From Rhizoctonia solani (taxonomy: Eukaryota > Basidiomycota > Agaricomycetes > Cantharellales > Ceratobasidiaceae), in assembly GCF_016906535.1 (NCBI RefSeq), contig NC_057372.1, forward strand, positions 3,267,501 to 3,331,500: a stretch of 64,000 nucleotides of DNA. Direction: 5' to 3'. Both the position numbers and the translations under genes were made by a program. Positions 44,897-57,300 of the stretch are shown here, piece after piece; positions within the stretch are counted from its first letter, which is position 1; each line of letters begins with the position of its first letter. Under the pieces are notes generated by a model. It was given only the letters and a program-made list of their open reading frames with translations, made no database searches and was not told the DNA's origin.

Positions 44897-46123
44897 ATGA
44901 CCCAGAGCAAAATTGATCATGGCAAATTGACTATTTCCCAAGCAACTCAAGAGCAAAAGCTAGAAATTTATAAACATATTAATGATCACTGGGGAACTCC
45001 GGAGACTGGGCCCGACTATTTTATTCAATATCATTCGATCATCGAAACCAAGAATTACACTCAGGACGGAAGAATAACTTATTGGTAGCTATTCGGTAAT
45101 AGATTTCAGGAGTCTAGGCTGATAAATTTTACTGTTAGGGTACTCGTTCCAGAAGATGCGAAAGACACCTCTGACATTCTATCTTGTTGCAGAACGTAAG
45201 ATTTGCGGCCATATACCCAATTTAGGTCACATAGAACTTGCACTAATTTACAAAGAACTTAGGTATCGCCGTGATGCTTCAGTTCTTTCTCCCAGCTCGG
45301 ACCAGCCTACCCAGGCTATAGGTTATGCTATAGGCACCGTGGTGACTCCAAAGAAATGTCGAGGCCAGGGATACGCCAATCGTATGCTCACTCTGCTCCA
45401 TCATGCCTTGGCCCCAAACGTCTATCCGTCGCCCGATGCACAGATCAACATCCCACCTTCTGTCTATCGGCTGCTTTCTCGGTCTTGTATAGCGACGTCG
45501 GAACATACTACGAACGCTGCGGTCCCGTTCCCGGAGAAATTGGCTGGAAGGTCCAAAATCCTATTAGTACGACCTGGCGAATTTCAGACACGTTGCCCGT
45601 CCTATCGAGCCGAACGGATCTGTCGCTAGAAATTCAGCTACTCTCGCAAGATGACGTAACCGCTCTTTTATCATCAGACGTCCCTGACTGGAAGGCTCTT
45701 AATCGACAACCTGATACGACTTATTTCGCATTCTCTCCGAGCGCGCTGCCCAACACTCATCTCATGACCCGGAGCTATATTCACCCGTTACACAAGTCAA
45801 CGTCAGATGTGTTTTGGGGAGCTAATATAGCTTCTAATGGGCACTTTATTACCTGGGCATTCGATCACTATGTCCCCGCCACCCTCGTAATTACACGCAT
45901 AAATGCCGATTCCAGTACCTTGCCGCTTCTTTTACGAGAGGCATTCAAAGCAGGACAGGATCAGGACTGCGAGGAAGCCGAGGTGTGGAACTTGCCAGAG
46001 GATCTCTCGAAAGAAGCGGAGCGGCTGGGCGGGAAGACTTATGAACGAACCTCACATTTGCCCGCTTACAGATGGTATGGTCCTGAACCGGCCAAGAATG
46101 TTGTTTGGGTTCGGAACGAGTAG
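44897..46123 (+). CDS. LYC1-like GNAT acetyltransferase, apparent single-base frameshift
   Basis: Likely lysine N-acetyltransferase for lysine degradation, judged by resemblance to fungal LYC1. Exons 44897-45084, 45139-45195 and 45263 onward have GT..AG introns in phase. The N-terminal GNAT part ends with the acetyl-CoA loop KKCRGQGYANRMLTLL. After PPSV at about 45462 the conserved FSVLYSDVGTYYERCGP follows in another frame, which then stays open to 46123 (ISTTWRIS, HFITWAFDHY, HLPAYRWYGPEP). One base appears to be missing at 45461-45466. An intron is unlikely because no GT..AG pair fits. Whether the lesion is real or from assembly is open. Confidence 0.72.
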
Positions 46124-46845
46124 TGAGTTCTTCTTTTCCATTCCGATAGGATTAACTTCTAGGCTCTCATCTATGTGTTCTGTAGCTTTTCTTGGGCTTA
46201 AGAGCTCATAGATATATTCCGACCGATTTCTTTAAATTCTAATCAATATCGATGGCTGGTTTCGCCAAGAAGGTACAATATCGTGATTTTTGAAAACCAT
46301 ATCCACTGTACAAACATGCATTCTTGTGAATGGTATGCTGTTATTATAATATAAAAGACCAGTCATGAATACATCATTCTATCTCGCAAGGTCTTAGTAG
46401 ATATGGACGGGATTCATAGGGACCGTCTATGTTTGGATGCCGACTAATCTGGTTATTCAGTTGCCAGCCCCTTGCACCACCAGTAACAATCAAAAACGAA
46501 TATGAGACCTTTGATCTACATTGTTGTAGATCTATGGGATAATTCGTTAGCCCTGGGTCTCATCTCACAGTACCTTGATCTTCATTTGACTTACGTGATC
46601 TCAGGTCATGTGGAACTCCGCAATATATCATACAATCTGCAAGCGATCTACTCCAGAACGGGACTGGCTTTTGCGTAGCCTTCATAAGCAATATACCACT
46701 CCTCTTTGACTTGAATGTCTTGACCGTTTTTTTACTTGTTTGTGTTTTTTTTCAGTGCATGTAATGACTTCCGTGGCCGAATTTGAGTTTATCTATGAAG
46801 TGGAACAAGATCAATAAAAATCAAGAGAGGCGATATGGCTATAGG
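46124..46845. other. Intergenic, nothing recognised
   Basis: AT-rich sequence between the acetyltransferase and the end of the second paralogue. No gene seen. Confidence 0.4.
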
Positions 46846-48717
46846 TCATACCAATCTCGAGTAGTTCTCAACATTCTGCCTTGAAGGTATACAGCAAATC
46901 ACTTTATTGACCATTGAGCTGATGTATCCGATAATAGGAATGATCTCTATGTCGTCCCAGTTGTCAAGCACGATGTAAAAATGCCCGGGAGGGAAGGATT
47001 CGCTAACGTCCCAATGGCTTTGTAAAGGAACCAATGTCCTGCGCATAGTCATCAATGATATAAATCTCTCAAAAGATCAGCGGCCTACGAAGTGTCATTT
47101 AGGCCCAAAGGACCTGGGTACAGATACGTGCCGGCTGGAAATGGGTCCGTTTCCCTAGATCGGCAAGTAACTAGTCAAACATCACGTACTTCGATGATTG
47201 GCAAGCTTACATGTAATTGGGAGGGCCGAACCCAGAAACGAGCCGAGAAGAGACTCTGAGCAACGCCTCGAAAGGAGAATTCGGTTGAAAGCAAGTATCT
47301 ATTACGGCTTGAGGATATGGCTGTATCATATGTGTACTCTCGTCAAAATGATACTCCCCGATTTCCATGACACAATTTCGAGCGGTTGGAGGAAGTGTAG
47401 CAAGGGCAATATCTAAGAAAGTGTACTTAGCACGCTATCTATGTTGGTTTCTCAAAAAAAATAACCCCACAGTAGTAAGAACTGGATGGCAATCCCCAGT
47501 GAATAGTACAATCTGGAGATAAAAGCAAGCATGAGGCAGCATTGAGGATAAACTTGCTACTTGAGGTACAGAAGATGTCGCAATAACTCATATCGAAGGG
47601 GCCAATTTCGGTCGAAATGCGAGTAAATTGATCTGGCGTATCAGCACGATGGACATTTGCGTGCGTAAGTGATTCAAGCTGAGATGATTAAGTCAAGGGT
47701 TCGAGCAAATCTGAGCAAAGGCTTACCAATCTAGAAAAGCCGTCCACCATGTCGTCTGGAATTATACAAATCATTCTATTGGCATGAAGCGCCATATAGG
47801 CAACAAACGCGAGTCCTTCCGAATCCTGGTCAAAGTAGATGTAATTTCGACCTGGTGGAATCTTAGGATAGGAGCCCATGACCTCTAAAAGCCTGGAAAA
47901 ATAACTGGTAGCCCTCTCGTTAAGCGAACACAACTTCTAATGAAGGGCGCAGGTTGTTAAGCAGACTTACAGCGGGAGGCCTTGATCTCGTTTGTCGCTA
48001 GAGTAGCGGGTGGGGAGTATTCTGTTTGTGTGTTTATCAGAATGACGAGATGTGAATGTCATAGATAACTCAATAAGCTCGCTTACCGTGAATTCGGATT
48101 GGGAGGTGCAGGTGATGGGCTACCAATACATCAGTCAACATAGGGCGGTATCAGATAAATTAAATAGATAATCTCACAGCTGATCGTAGAGTTGGCTACC
48201 AGTCTCAGTACACGAGCCATGCAAGTTATTGGTCGTTTCAGCTTGAAAGCAAGAAGGTCCTGAAACTTGCCCGTGTGATAGAAAAGAATCAGATGTGACC
48301 TCCACTTCGCTATCGGATTCCGATGATATTGATAAGACTGAGGAAGGTCGAGATGTAGTTTCAAGGGTACCCAGTCCGATTTGTGAGTCTGCATGGAGTT
48401 CTGGCTCGGCTGATTTACAAATTTTGTCAATTGGAATTTACAATACAGTTCACAAGTGCGCACCATGTTGATTCTTGTTGTTGGTTGAGTTATCTACCAA
48501 ACCTGACTGCTCTCCTATCTCCACCAATTGTGGAATTGTACTTGAAGATTCGGGCATTTCCCTCCTGTTAAACTTGCTACTGACATCAGACATTGCTCTT
48601 GATGCCTCAGCTAAAGCTTCCGCGGCGGCGGCCAATGCATCTGAAGCTAAAGCAATCGTCGCAGCCAGATCGTCTAGGTTAGGTTGATTGTATACGTCCA
48701 TACAGTTTGTGTCATTC
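46846..48717 (-). CDS. Unrecognised repeat-module protein B
   Basis: Minus-strand multi-exon gene, paralogue of gene A at 49380-51767. It starts MNDTNCMDVYNQ at 48717, then an Ala-rich helix (LAATIALASDALAAAAEAL), a Ser-rich linker (SVLSISSESDSEVEVTS), and module 1 (PPGRNYIYFDQDSEGLAFVA, then MICIIPDDMVDGFSRLV at 47933-47750). Next come a Cys-containing block (SPDCTIHWGLPS) and a block LPPTARNCVM, then QPYPQAVIDTCFQPNSPF. Module 2 (PPGHFYIVLDNWDDIEIIPI, VICCIPSRQNVENYSRLV) ends at 46846. Gene A continues past this module, so B may be truncated. I do not recognise the family. Exon borders are approximate. Confidence 0.6.
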
Positions 48718-49379
48718 ATATATCTGATGGTGGGACTGAAAATAGATGATGTGAACAAAAGTCAAAGTGATAGGAGGGTGTGATTGGGCCTCGTGGCGAT
48801 CATTTGATGGATGTGGCAAGAATCTGTACTTATGTCATCATCTTCGACCCCGGGTTTCTAGTAGCCGAGGGATCCGCTTCAAGCGCATACATATGGCCAT
48901 TTTTGTAGATGTATTTGAAACATTTCATATGAGGAGCCATGGAACCTCTGTAGTTTGCGAGACAGAATTTTGGCCTGGATGTGGGTCGCCACAATACTTA
49001 TGTGCTAACATGCCGTTGACTGTTGCCAGCCGCCTACCTGTGTGCACGCGACTCTCTCGCACGCCAATAATTATTAGATTCCCGCCTATCAGACCTTTTG
49101 CACCTCCAATCCCTTATAGTCCATGTTGTATCTCATATCCCCTATTTAAATCCACTCTAGTCGAGCACGATCACCCGAACTGTAAATTATTCTCGCAGCT
49201 CTCGTGCGTGACAGCTATTTTTAGGGATGAGAAGCAGAAGAGATCCGCATATAATTCAGCTGCGTGGAACCACAAAAACCTTTTGCCTGTTTCATAGAAG
49301 CTAATACAACAACCTTTAAGCCTAATCGTAACTACACGATTCTCACTTGGAATGACATCGTGCAATAACAATCATATCG

Positions 49380-51767
49380 CTATATATGAAGTGCCAAATC
49401 CTGACGCAAAGCGTGAAGCAAACCTCCTGGTTTAAAACTCTCAGAGCCTCGGATGAGTGGGTGCTGCTGCAGCCGTCGATGAGAAGATAGTTTGGACTGG
49501 ATGCTATAATACTGTGTTCGGGTAAGGATCAAGTACGAATAATCGACTTTGAGATTGCATTCGTTCAAGTCTTGATGTTATCCTTTAGTCAATGATCAGA
49601 ACTTGGCTTGATATGAGCATCACTTACAATAAGTCAGGTCTAAAGGAACTCCGAAATAGATAATGGCGTCCACAAGTGACTTGGACCAGAATGAATTCCA
49701 TTCAGGTACAATATTTTTGATTAAGATACCGTTCGTTTTCGATTTTAGCTCCTGCGTCGGCCCTTTGGTCTTTTTGCCCTTTCCTACAATCACGTTGAGA
49801 TTGGCGATATATTTGAGCTAGGGGAGTGGCCGCACATATTGAGATTCTGTGCGATTAAATATTATACGACTCACAAGAGTATGGTAACGGTTCACATCCT
49901 CGCCTTCAGGGATATGACAAATTACCTTCTTGGTATTCGAGGCAATGCACGCAATCAATGGAATAACGTTGAGATGGGTTGCTTCCTCTAGAACAATGTA
50001 ATAATTTCCAGCTGGAAGTGTAACCGGGTTTGTTCTTGGGTTATTGAAATGAATTGGGGTGTTTGAGAGCTTTTATGTTATTGTACATGGTCAGATACTT
50101 GATTACTTACCTGGGGGTCGGTACATTCAATCTGGGTGCGGGTGAGGGCTGTGGTTGAGGATGGGGTACCCTAGCTCTGGATTTAGCAATCAATACCGTA
50201 ATATGAGCTTCTGAACTGGAGCTGGCCTTACACTGGGGTCGCTGGGGCTACTGGAGCCACTGGAAGCGATTGCGATGCGATTTGTCTGAACATATGAAAA
50301 GGTGAATGGGGTTGAAAACAATGTTCCAGCACGGCCTTCGGATACGGCACAACTCCATGAGCATTTGCATCAAAAGAGTTCTCGCCAACTACCAACACAC
50401 AAGCTAGAATTGTTCTAGGTAGACTATTTACCACATTCCGAGTGGTAACTAATCGATATGGTTTAGCCGAATATTTGCCCAGGTATTGCGTTCGGAACTC
50501 ACAAAAGTAAACGCTGCGGGCTGAGTCCAATGCAAAATACAGTCTGGCTGCGACTCTTGCATCCACCCCCAATTCAACAAGCAATTGTTGGATGGGGTCA
50601 ATAAAATATCCTGAGAAGTCGACTTGGCCTGCGCCGAAGATGTTGAATATTTAACGTAATCCTGTGGCTTGTCAATACAATAAACGTTGCTGTCCGTAAG
50701 GGATCTAAGCTGGGGAAGGCCATAATTTAGCAAACCTCGATTATCGATTGAGCCTGGATGGATTGCTTACAATTTGGGTATATAGCTTTGGCGACTACTT
50801 GGGATACACAAACAATGAGACGAGCTTGCAGGGCCATGTATGCAATGAATGCAACGCATCTGCCGGCTGATCCAAGGGATATAGTTCCTGCCTGGCGGGA
50901 ATGCGGGGTGCGATTTCATAGCCCCAGAAGTCTAGAGGTATTTCTGTAAGCAGCGAAAAAATTCACAAGGGTTACATCTCTGAATGCACCGCGACTAAAT
51001 AGACGTACGATTCCGGTCACTTGCCCAGCTCTTTTCGGCAGCCCGAGTGAGCGTCGTATTGGGTAGACTATTAATACAAGTTGAGCTTGGAATTAGTGAA
51101 ATGACTACATGACTACTTCGGGTTGATGCAACGGCGAAGGCGGCAGCGTAATCCTAGTACAAATTCAGGTAGGTGATTACATCAATGCAAAATCATAATA
51201 ATAGGCAGCCTTACGATTTATTATTCAGCTCACGCTCCGGCGCCGGGGTCAACCTCGATGGACCAGCAGCTTTTTCGGGCTGCTGAGTGTTAGAATGATA
51301 AGTCGGTACTCCCATAGATAAATGACTGGGGTTGGTGGTCTTGACGGAATCGGGGTAGATGTAGTCTTGATACCTCGCTCAAATCGTGATGTACTCTGCT
51401 GGCCAATGAATCTGATAGGATACATTGAGTACGTGTTTATAACTTCTATTTGGGATTCGCGTACTGCTTTGATTATTATGGTCTGATTGGGAGTGATTTG
51501 ATTCTGTGATGATTGCTTGATCCCTTTCCAAGCTTGAATTTCCAGGTTTATCAGGTATGTTAATCGGAAGAGTAACATTGCTAGTTGAATTGGCGTCTTC
51601 GTCATTTTTAAATGTATCACCCACTGTAGATATCGCCCTTGCTGCTTCCGCCAATGCTTCTGCAGCAGCAGCCAATGCCTCAGAGGCAAGGGCGATAGTC
51701 GCGGCGAGATTTCCAAGATCCAGAGACACATGGATTCTCCGCTCACACTGGGTACGTCTATATCCAT
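49380..51767 (-). CDS. Unrecognised repeat-module protein A
   Basis: Tandem paralogue of gene B. It starts MDIDVPSVSGES at 51767. The frame must shift by one base at about 51730 to reach the conserved LAATIALASEALAAAAEAL helix. Then come a polar linker (TSNVTLPINIPDKPGNSS), module 1 around 50900-50770 (FPPGRNYI, CVAFIAYMALQARLIVCV, also with a frame slip), the Cys block QPDCILHWTQPAAF, the block SLPRTILACVLVVGEN with PYPKAVLEHCFQPHSPF, and module 2 (LPAGNYYIVLEEATHLNVIP, KKVICHIPEGEDVNRYHTLV). The C-terminal VPEWNSFWSKSLVDAIIYFG follows; a GTAAGT donor after it suggests a last exon in 49568-49380. Function unknown. Confidence 0.6.
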
Positions 51768-52290
51768 TATAATTCGTACGACGGATGAGGAAGGGAGTGG
51801 CAATGCCTCGTGGACAAGTTCGACGGATGTGGCAAATGAGTTATGTAATCAAGGTAACCGCCCGAGCGAGCGGCGCTCGTAATGCAATGGTTCTCTGGAG
51901 ACTTGTTCAAAATGTGCTGGCGTCCTGGCAACAGCAGGGCCTATAAACAGCAGGGCCTGCATTCAACACATCCAGTTCCCTGAAGATCATACTTGATCTC
52001 CTCATCCGCGTGGGCTCGCACCACTGGGACTTTGCATGATTCCGACGTTCTCTACAACAAACTATCTTGACAACAGTCGAGATTGGGTTAAGCAGATTAT
52101 TTATGAAATGAGATGAAAAACCAATCAACCGACTGTGATCGTAATAAACCGGTTAAAGTACCGCCAGTGACAAACGCACGTGCTAAGATTCAGTTCTCGT
52201 CCAAATGTTATGGTAGAAAAATAAGATAAACCCGAACACAATGAGAGTACAGGTCGAGCGACTCAGATTCTGCATACAATAAGAGGTCAC
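51768..52290. other. Intergenic, nothing recognised
   Basis: Separates gene A from the 3' end of the Ssr3 gene. No gene. Confidence 0.4.
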
Positions 52291-54061
52291 CTATCGAGTG
52301 GCACCATCCGGAACTCGTAGACTCCGACTGCCTTCATAAACCCCAATCGCCTCGCGCACCTAAAATCGTCTGAATTAACAAAGTCAGGTGAAGATGACAG
52401 CCATGCGACTCACCCATGGAAGTCGGAAGAACTCGCTCCTCCGTAGATCCTCATCTCCAGGTTGATTCCTGGTTTGGCGTTTCCGGTCCCTGCCATTCCA
52501 CCTTGGCCTGGACAATAATACAGGTTAATCATCCGAAAAAATCGAATATGTCGCTCAGAAACGTACCGAGGATAACATCTAGATCCCGAGATTGACTCGC
52601 AATCCAACGATGGATGAATTGCTGAGGGTTAGCAGCGTACGATTTACAAAATTCGCGCTTGAGGGACAAGGCGTTGATTTGGCTAATGATTTGGTTTGTC
52701 TGTGTAATGTCGGATTGATTGAGTCCTAATAGTCGAACTGAATGTACATACTTTTTCTTCGAGATTCTGTATTTCGGGCTGGTCACCCTGTGCGATTGCG
52801 GTATAGGCTTCTTGAAGCTTGGTTTTGAGTACTACATCGTCGACATCGATGACAATATCGTAGGCTTTAGGCGACGGTTTGGGGTTGTTGGCTTCGAGCC
52901 TGGCACACAGGAGTGCAGAGTAAGGAATAGTCTAAGTAGTGTAACGAAACACGTACTTGAGCTCATAATTTAGAATGATCGGCTCTTGCTGCACAAGGTG
53001 GCGCGTGACAATATCCGGGATATGGTGGAAATCGAACATGTCGGCGTTCGCAATCTATCATCCCATCAGTTCCTCTTCCAATCTAACATTTTGGTATACC
53101 ACACCGTTCGCAACCCTTCGTCCGACCTAACTTTCCGTCGGTCTACCTTGTCAAATAATCCACGAGAACGGACATAGTTCCACATGGCAGAAATGGCATC
53201 CGGTCGGGTAGCGGAGGTCATGTCCAAGAGATGAGCGAGCTGAGGAGAAAGCTTGAAGCGGACGAGGGAGGGATCGCTGGGCGCGAGATGAAGCATAATA
53301 CGAATTCGCGTGAGAGGTTGGTCACCACGGCGTGTAATATTGAAACCTGAGGAAGGAGTTACTCATACGTCAACTAGAAGCAAAACGTAGAACCGACCAT
53401 TGACAGGTTGTTCTTGTGGTGCGTTGTGCCACTGAAGGCAAATCGGTTAATCACGGCCCCAAAATAAGCTTCAACAGGGACATACCTCGGTGTGATTCGG
53501 CTCAGAATACAGTGACTGATCACGCTCAATCTCAACCCTCATAGCTTTGAGAAATGTCGAGAATTTTGGTGCGGAAGTCGAAGCGCCAGCACCTTCGCTG
53601 TTCGCTCCTTCTGGCTCGAGGAGGCGCCCTTGTATACGAAGCGTCCAGCTAGGCACACCTTCGCCTGTCTCGAAATTTGGAGGTGCTGTGTTTTCCGACG
53701 CTTGCCAGGCCTGGTTTGCACAAGTATGCGAAATAAAGACGCGAAGAGTCTTTCGAGTCTACAGGCAACTTGATTGATAAGATAGCACCCTAGGACACCC
53801 AACAAGACACACACCTTGATCATTTTTTGTAGTCCATCCTGCAGTTCGATCCGCTTACGCTGAGTAATCCAATCTAACTTTTTCTCTCGTTCGACAAGTT
53901 GCTCATACAAGTCCGCGTCCGTGATCCACTTTCTCTGACTCTCGGACGACAGCATCTGGAAGAGCACGGGAAGCAAGTTTTCGGCGCTTTCGTATTAATT
54001 CTTGAGGGGGTTGGAGCAAGTTAGGGGCCTGAGGCTGGGCAACGGCATAAGTGGTGGACAT
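52291..54061 (-). CDS. ssr3: SWI/SNF and RSC chromatin-remodelling subunit (SMARCD/Ssr3 family)
   Basis: Nuclear accessory subunit of SWI/SNF-class remodellers. It starts MSTTYAVAQPQAP at 54061; the upstream in-frame ATG at 54106 is less likely. Conserved parts are RKRRKLASRALPDAV, DADLYEQLVEREKKLDWITQ, the strand TLRVFISHTCANQAWQA across an intron, FLKAMRVEIERDQ, ITRRGDQPLTRIRIML, and the SWIB domain (KLSPQLAHLLDMTSATRPDA, MWNYVRSRGLFDKVDRRKV). The C-terminal helices are INALSLKREFCKSYA and FIHRWIASQSRDLDVILG; the end is GSRSLRVPDGATR. Between SEK and WITDAD the frame changes near 53930 by a net one base, so a sequencing slip or tiny unrecognised intron is likely in this essential gene. Confidence 0.88.
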
Positions 54062-54107
54062 GGCGAGGCGCGAAGGTGCAAGATCACGTGGTCGAACAAG
54101 CGCCAAG

Positions 54108-54360
54108 CTTGATCATAAACAAAGTCTCGTGACGCGGCCTTTTTCCATGAGAATTTATTGCTGGACGTGCGAATGAGGCAAATACCGAGGAGTGGCAATA
54201 TATTACAACAGACCGTCACACAGAAGCTAACTTGGCGAAGGTGTGGGCCTAGCTCTTAATTTGTTGCTAATAACAAGAAGTATAAAAAAGCCAACCGAGA
54301 ATAGTAAGTTGGTGGTATACGCAGCGAAAACCAAACAGTACAATTCGTCCGTCAAACTAC
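54108..54360 (-). repeat. 3' flank of TPR-CHAT gene 1, duplicated at 59708-59970
   Basis: Noncoding sequence such as CAATATATTACAACA, CCGTCACACAGAAGCTAACT, GGGCCTAGCTCTTAA and AATAACAAGAAGTA recurs downstream of gene 2. The duplicated unit therefore extends beyond the coding region, almost to the Ssr3 start. Confidence 0.8.
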
Positions 54361-57300
54361 AAACCAATATGAGTGAATAGTACCCATCTCCCAAACTCCC
54401 TCTCTCCAATCTCCTCGCGCAACGCGGCGATTGCATTATGAAGTGCTTTGCCCGCTTCTCCATTCCCAATTTCTCCATTTCTCATTAGTTGACTGTATAC
54501 CTTGTCAGCCACGAACGCTGCATCGTTATCAGCCACCGGCCACATAGTTCCAATAACACTTGAGTATCCCGCCATCAGCATACCCGACGCGAGGTGTATA
54601 ACTTCATCTGGCAGCTTATCATCACCAGTCGCAGTCTGGCAAGCAGAAAGGAAGGCTAAGCCTTTATTTTTGAACGACCCCTGGTTAATGGATGCGAGAT
54701 CAAGAGTGCCGTCCTGTAAGAAGAATCCACTCCTGGTTGGATCATGGATGTTCTGCTGAGCATGACAAGCAAAATGAACCCAATCATGCTTTGCCATCGC
54801 ATCAAGCACATTTATCTTCGTCGCCTGGCTGTCTATGAGCTCTGAAATGTTTACTTTGTTTTGTCCGTGCTTCTTAACACAGGCGAGCTCCTTGATGGTT
54901 CCAGGCAGCTTGGTCTGACCCGGTGTTTCTGCCTGTGCAATCACGAGAATTTGAGAATCGCAAGTCAATGTGCTCGGACTGGTGTTAAGAAGTGCGGTAA
55001 GAGTGGGAGTGTATGAAGAGACAGCATAGTTGAACACCCTTGATTCTGGTTGATCATAATCTCCAGCCGCATGCAATGGAAGGAAGGACAATATGCCAGT
55101 CGGGCACCAGGTTATATGCGGCAAAGCTGCTATTGAAACATTGCTCTTTGTAGCATTCTTTGGTTAAAGTTTGATTAGGTTTTACTAATAGTAGATCTCA
55201 CCGAATATCCCAAATGATCAAGCACTGGTTTGACGATACCGTACCACAAATCCGACAGCAAGTTTCCGAAATCGATATCTTGTGTGAGCGACACCGGCCT
55301 GCGTTTTATTGTACCACCTTCTACTGGGTCACTCCTCAGCAAGTACTCCATTTCAGCCCGGGTACTTTGGGCTTTGTCTCGGCTAAACTTAGAGAGCGGG
55401 AGGTGCTGGACACTGTCTTGTTGAGGTAAAACCACAAGTGCATCGCAACGGTCCTCGTAACAATTAATTACGACGACAGGTCCATGCCGCGCGGCTCGTA
55501 CAAGGACGTTTGCTTTGCTTGGTCGAAGGAAATCTTCAAATCCTGGCATCTTACGAATTTGAGCTAGCAGCTCATTGTACTTCTTGGCCAGACTACGATG
55601 CTCCTGTGCGACCTGCTCGGGAGTCACCGAGACTGACTTTTGTGCTCGGGACTCTCGAGATTCCATACTGGCACTATATAGGGAATCGGCAACGTCTTGA
55701 AGATGCATAGCTAGGCACGGATCAACGGATTTTAGCTTATCAAGGGGAGATCGAAGCATAAGATTCTGATTCCATACTACACATCGCGCATGCTCAAGCC
55801 ACTCAAGAGCCAAAGCGGGTTCTGAAGAGCCGATTGCAGCGGAGGCTGCCTGAACAGCAAGCGCCTCCGCCATCAATAGATCTTGATAACGTTGGGCAGT
55901 AGTGGCTCCCAACCATATAAACTGAGGGAGAAGGTCAATTGCCGCTTGGTAGGCCTCAAGAGGACGAAGAAATTTGTGTCTGGAGGCCTGTTTCGCCCAC
56001 TTGAATGCGTTTCCAAACCTGTCTCGTGGCGTACCCGCCGCCGATCGAACAGACAAACGAAAAAAATCCAAAGATTGCTGCTGGTGCTTAGGGTCTTCTG
56101 TGTATTGTGACAGGCTAAGATAAGCCTTGGCCAAATTGAAATGTTGCCACGACAGGTAAGGGTGGCCATCTGGGATCAAAGCAACCGCACGAGATTCATA
56201 TTCAATGGCTTTCAACACATCCACGATTTCGCCCAGACGCTGAAATTGACAGTAGTACGATGTGCCTAAATTGGCAAGATAGTCTGGTAGAGCAGGATGA
56301 TTATCAGGGGTTGATACAACTGCGCATAAGTTGCATTCTATCGCATGTTCTAAGTCGTTCAGATTATTGAGTTGCTTAAACCTATAATCATAACACACCC
56401 CTAAATTTGCAAGTCGGGATGGCATTTCAGGATGACCATCCGGAGTCAAAGCAATTGCTCGAGACCCGTATTCAATTCCTTTCTGGAGGTCACTCAGGTC
56501 ACCCGCTCGCTCAAACCGATAGGTGTAAGATCCCCCTAGATTAGCTAATCGACCTGGCAGCTCATGGTGATCATCAGGCGTTAAAATAACTGCTTCATGA
56601 TGGAATTTGATGGCTTGTTCAAGGTCATTCAACTCCCCCAGTCGCCCGAACCTATAGCTGTGGGTTGTGCCTATATTGGCCAGCAGAGCTGGTAAATCAG
56701 GGTGGTCATTGGGAATCAGAGAGACTGCTCGAGAGCCTCGATCGACTGCTGCTTCAAGGTCATCCAATTCGCCTAGTCGTTCAAATCGATAATTAAGTGA
56801 TACCACTAGATTGTTAAGTCGGGCTGGAAGATCTTGATGATCATCAGGAGTTAAGACAATTGCACGGCGCCGGTAATCAATTGACTTCTCGAGATCGTCT
56901 AGCTCGTCCAGTCGTTTGAACCGACGGATGTAGCATGATCCTAGTGTATCAAGCCGACCCGGTAAGTCAGGGTGGCCGTCAGGCGTCAAGGAGACTGCCC
57001 GAGAACCGTATTCGATTGCTTTTTTTAGGTCTAATGGCTCCTCCGTGCGCTTAAACTGCTGATTATAGCATATGCATAGGCCGGCAAGTCGCTCTGGTAA
57101 GTCAGGTTGACCGTCGGGAGTCAAGTTGATTGCACGTGACTGGTACTCAATCGCCCTCTCGAGGTCTCCCAGCTCACCCAGTCGCTCAAACCGATAGCGG
57201 TATGACGAACCTAGACTGAACAGCCTGCCTGGAAGTTCGGGATGGTCATTATTGGTCAAATTGACCCCACGAGATTCGTATTTGATAGCCTGTTCAAGAT

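Noticed and set aside
48475..48687. Plus-strand frame opposite the Ala-rich helix of protein B
   Set aside because: Shadow of GCN-rich codons; the same occurs opposite protein A at 51557, so it follows composition.
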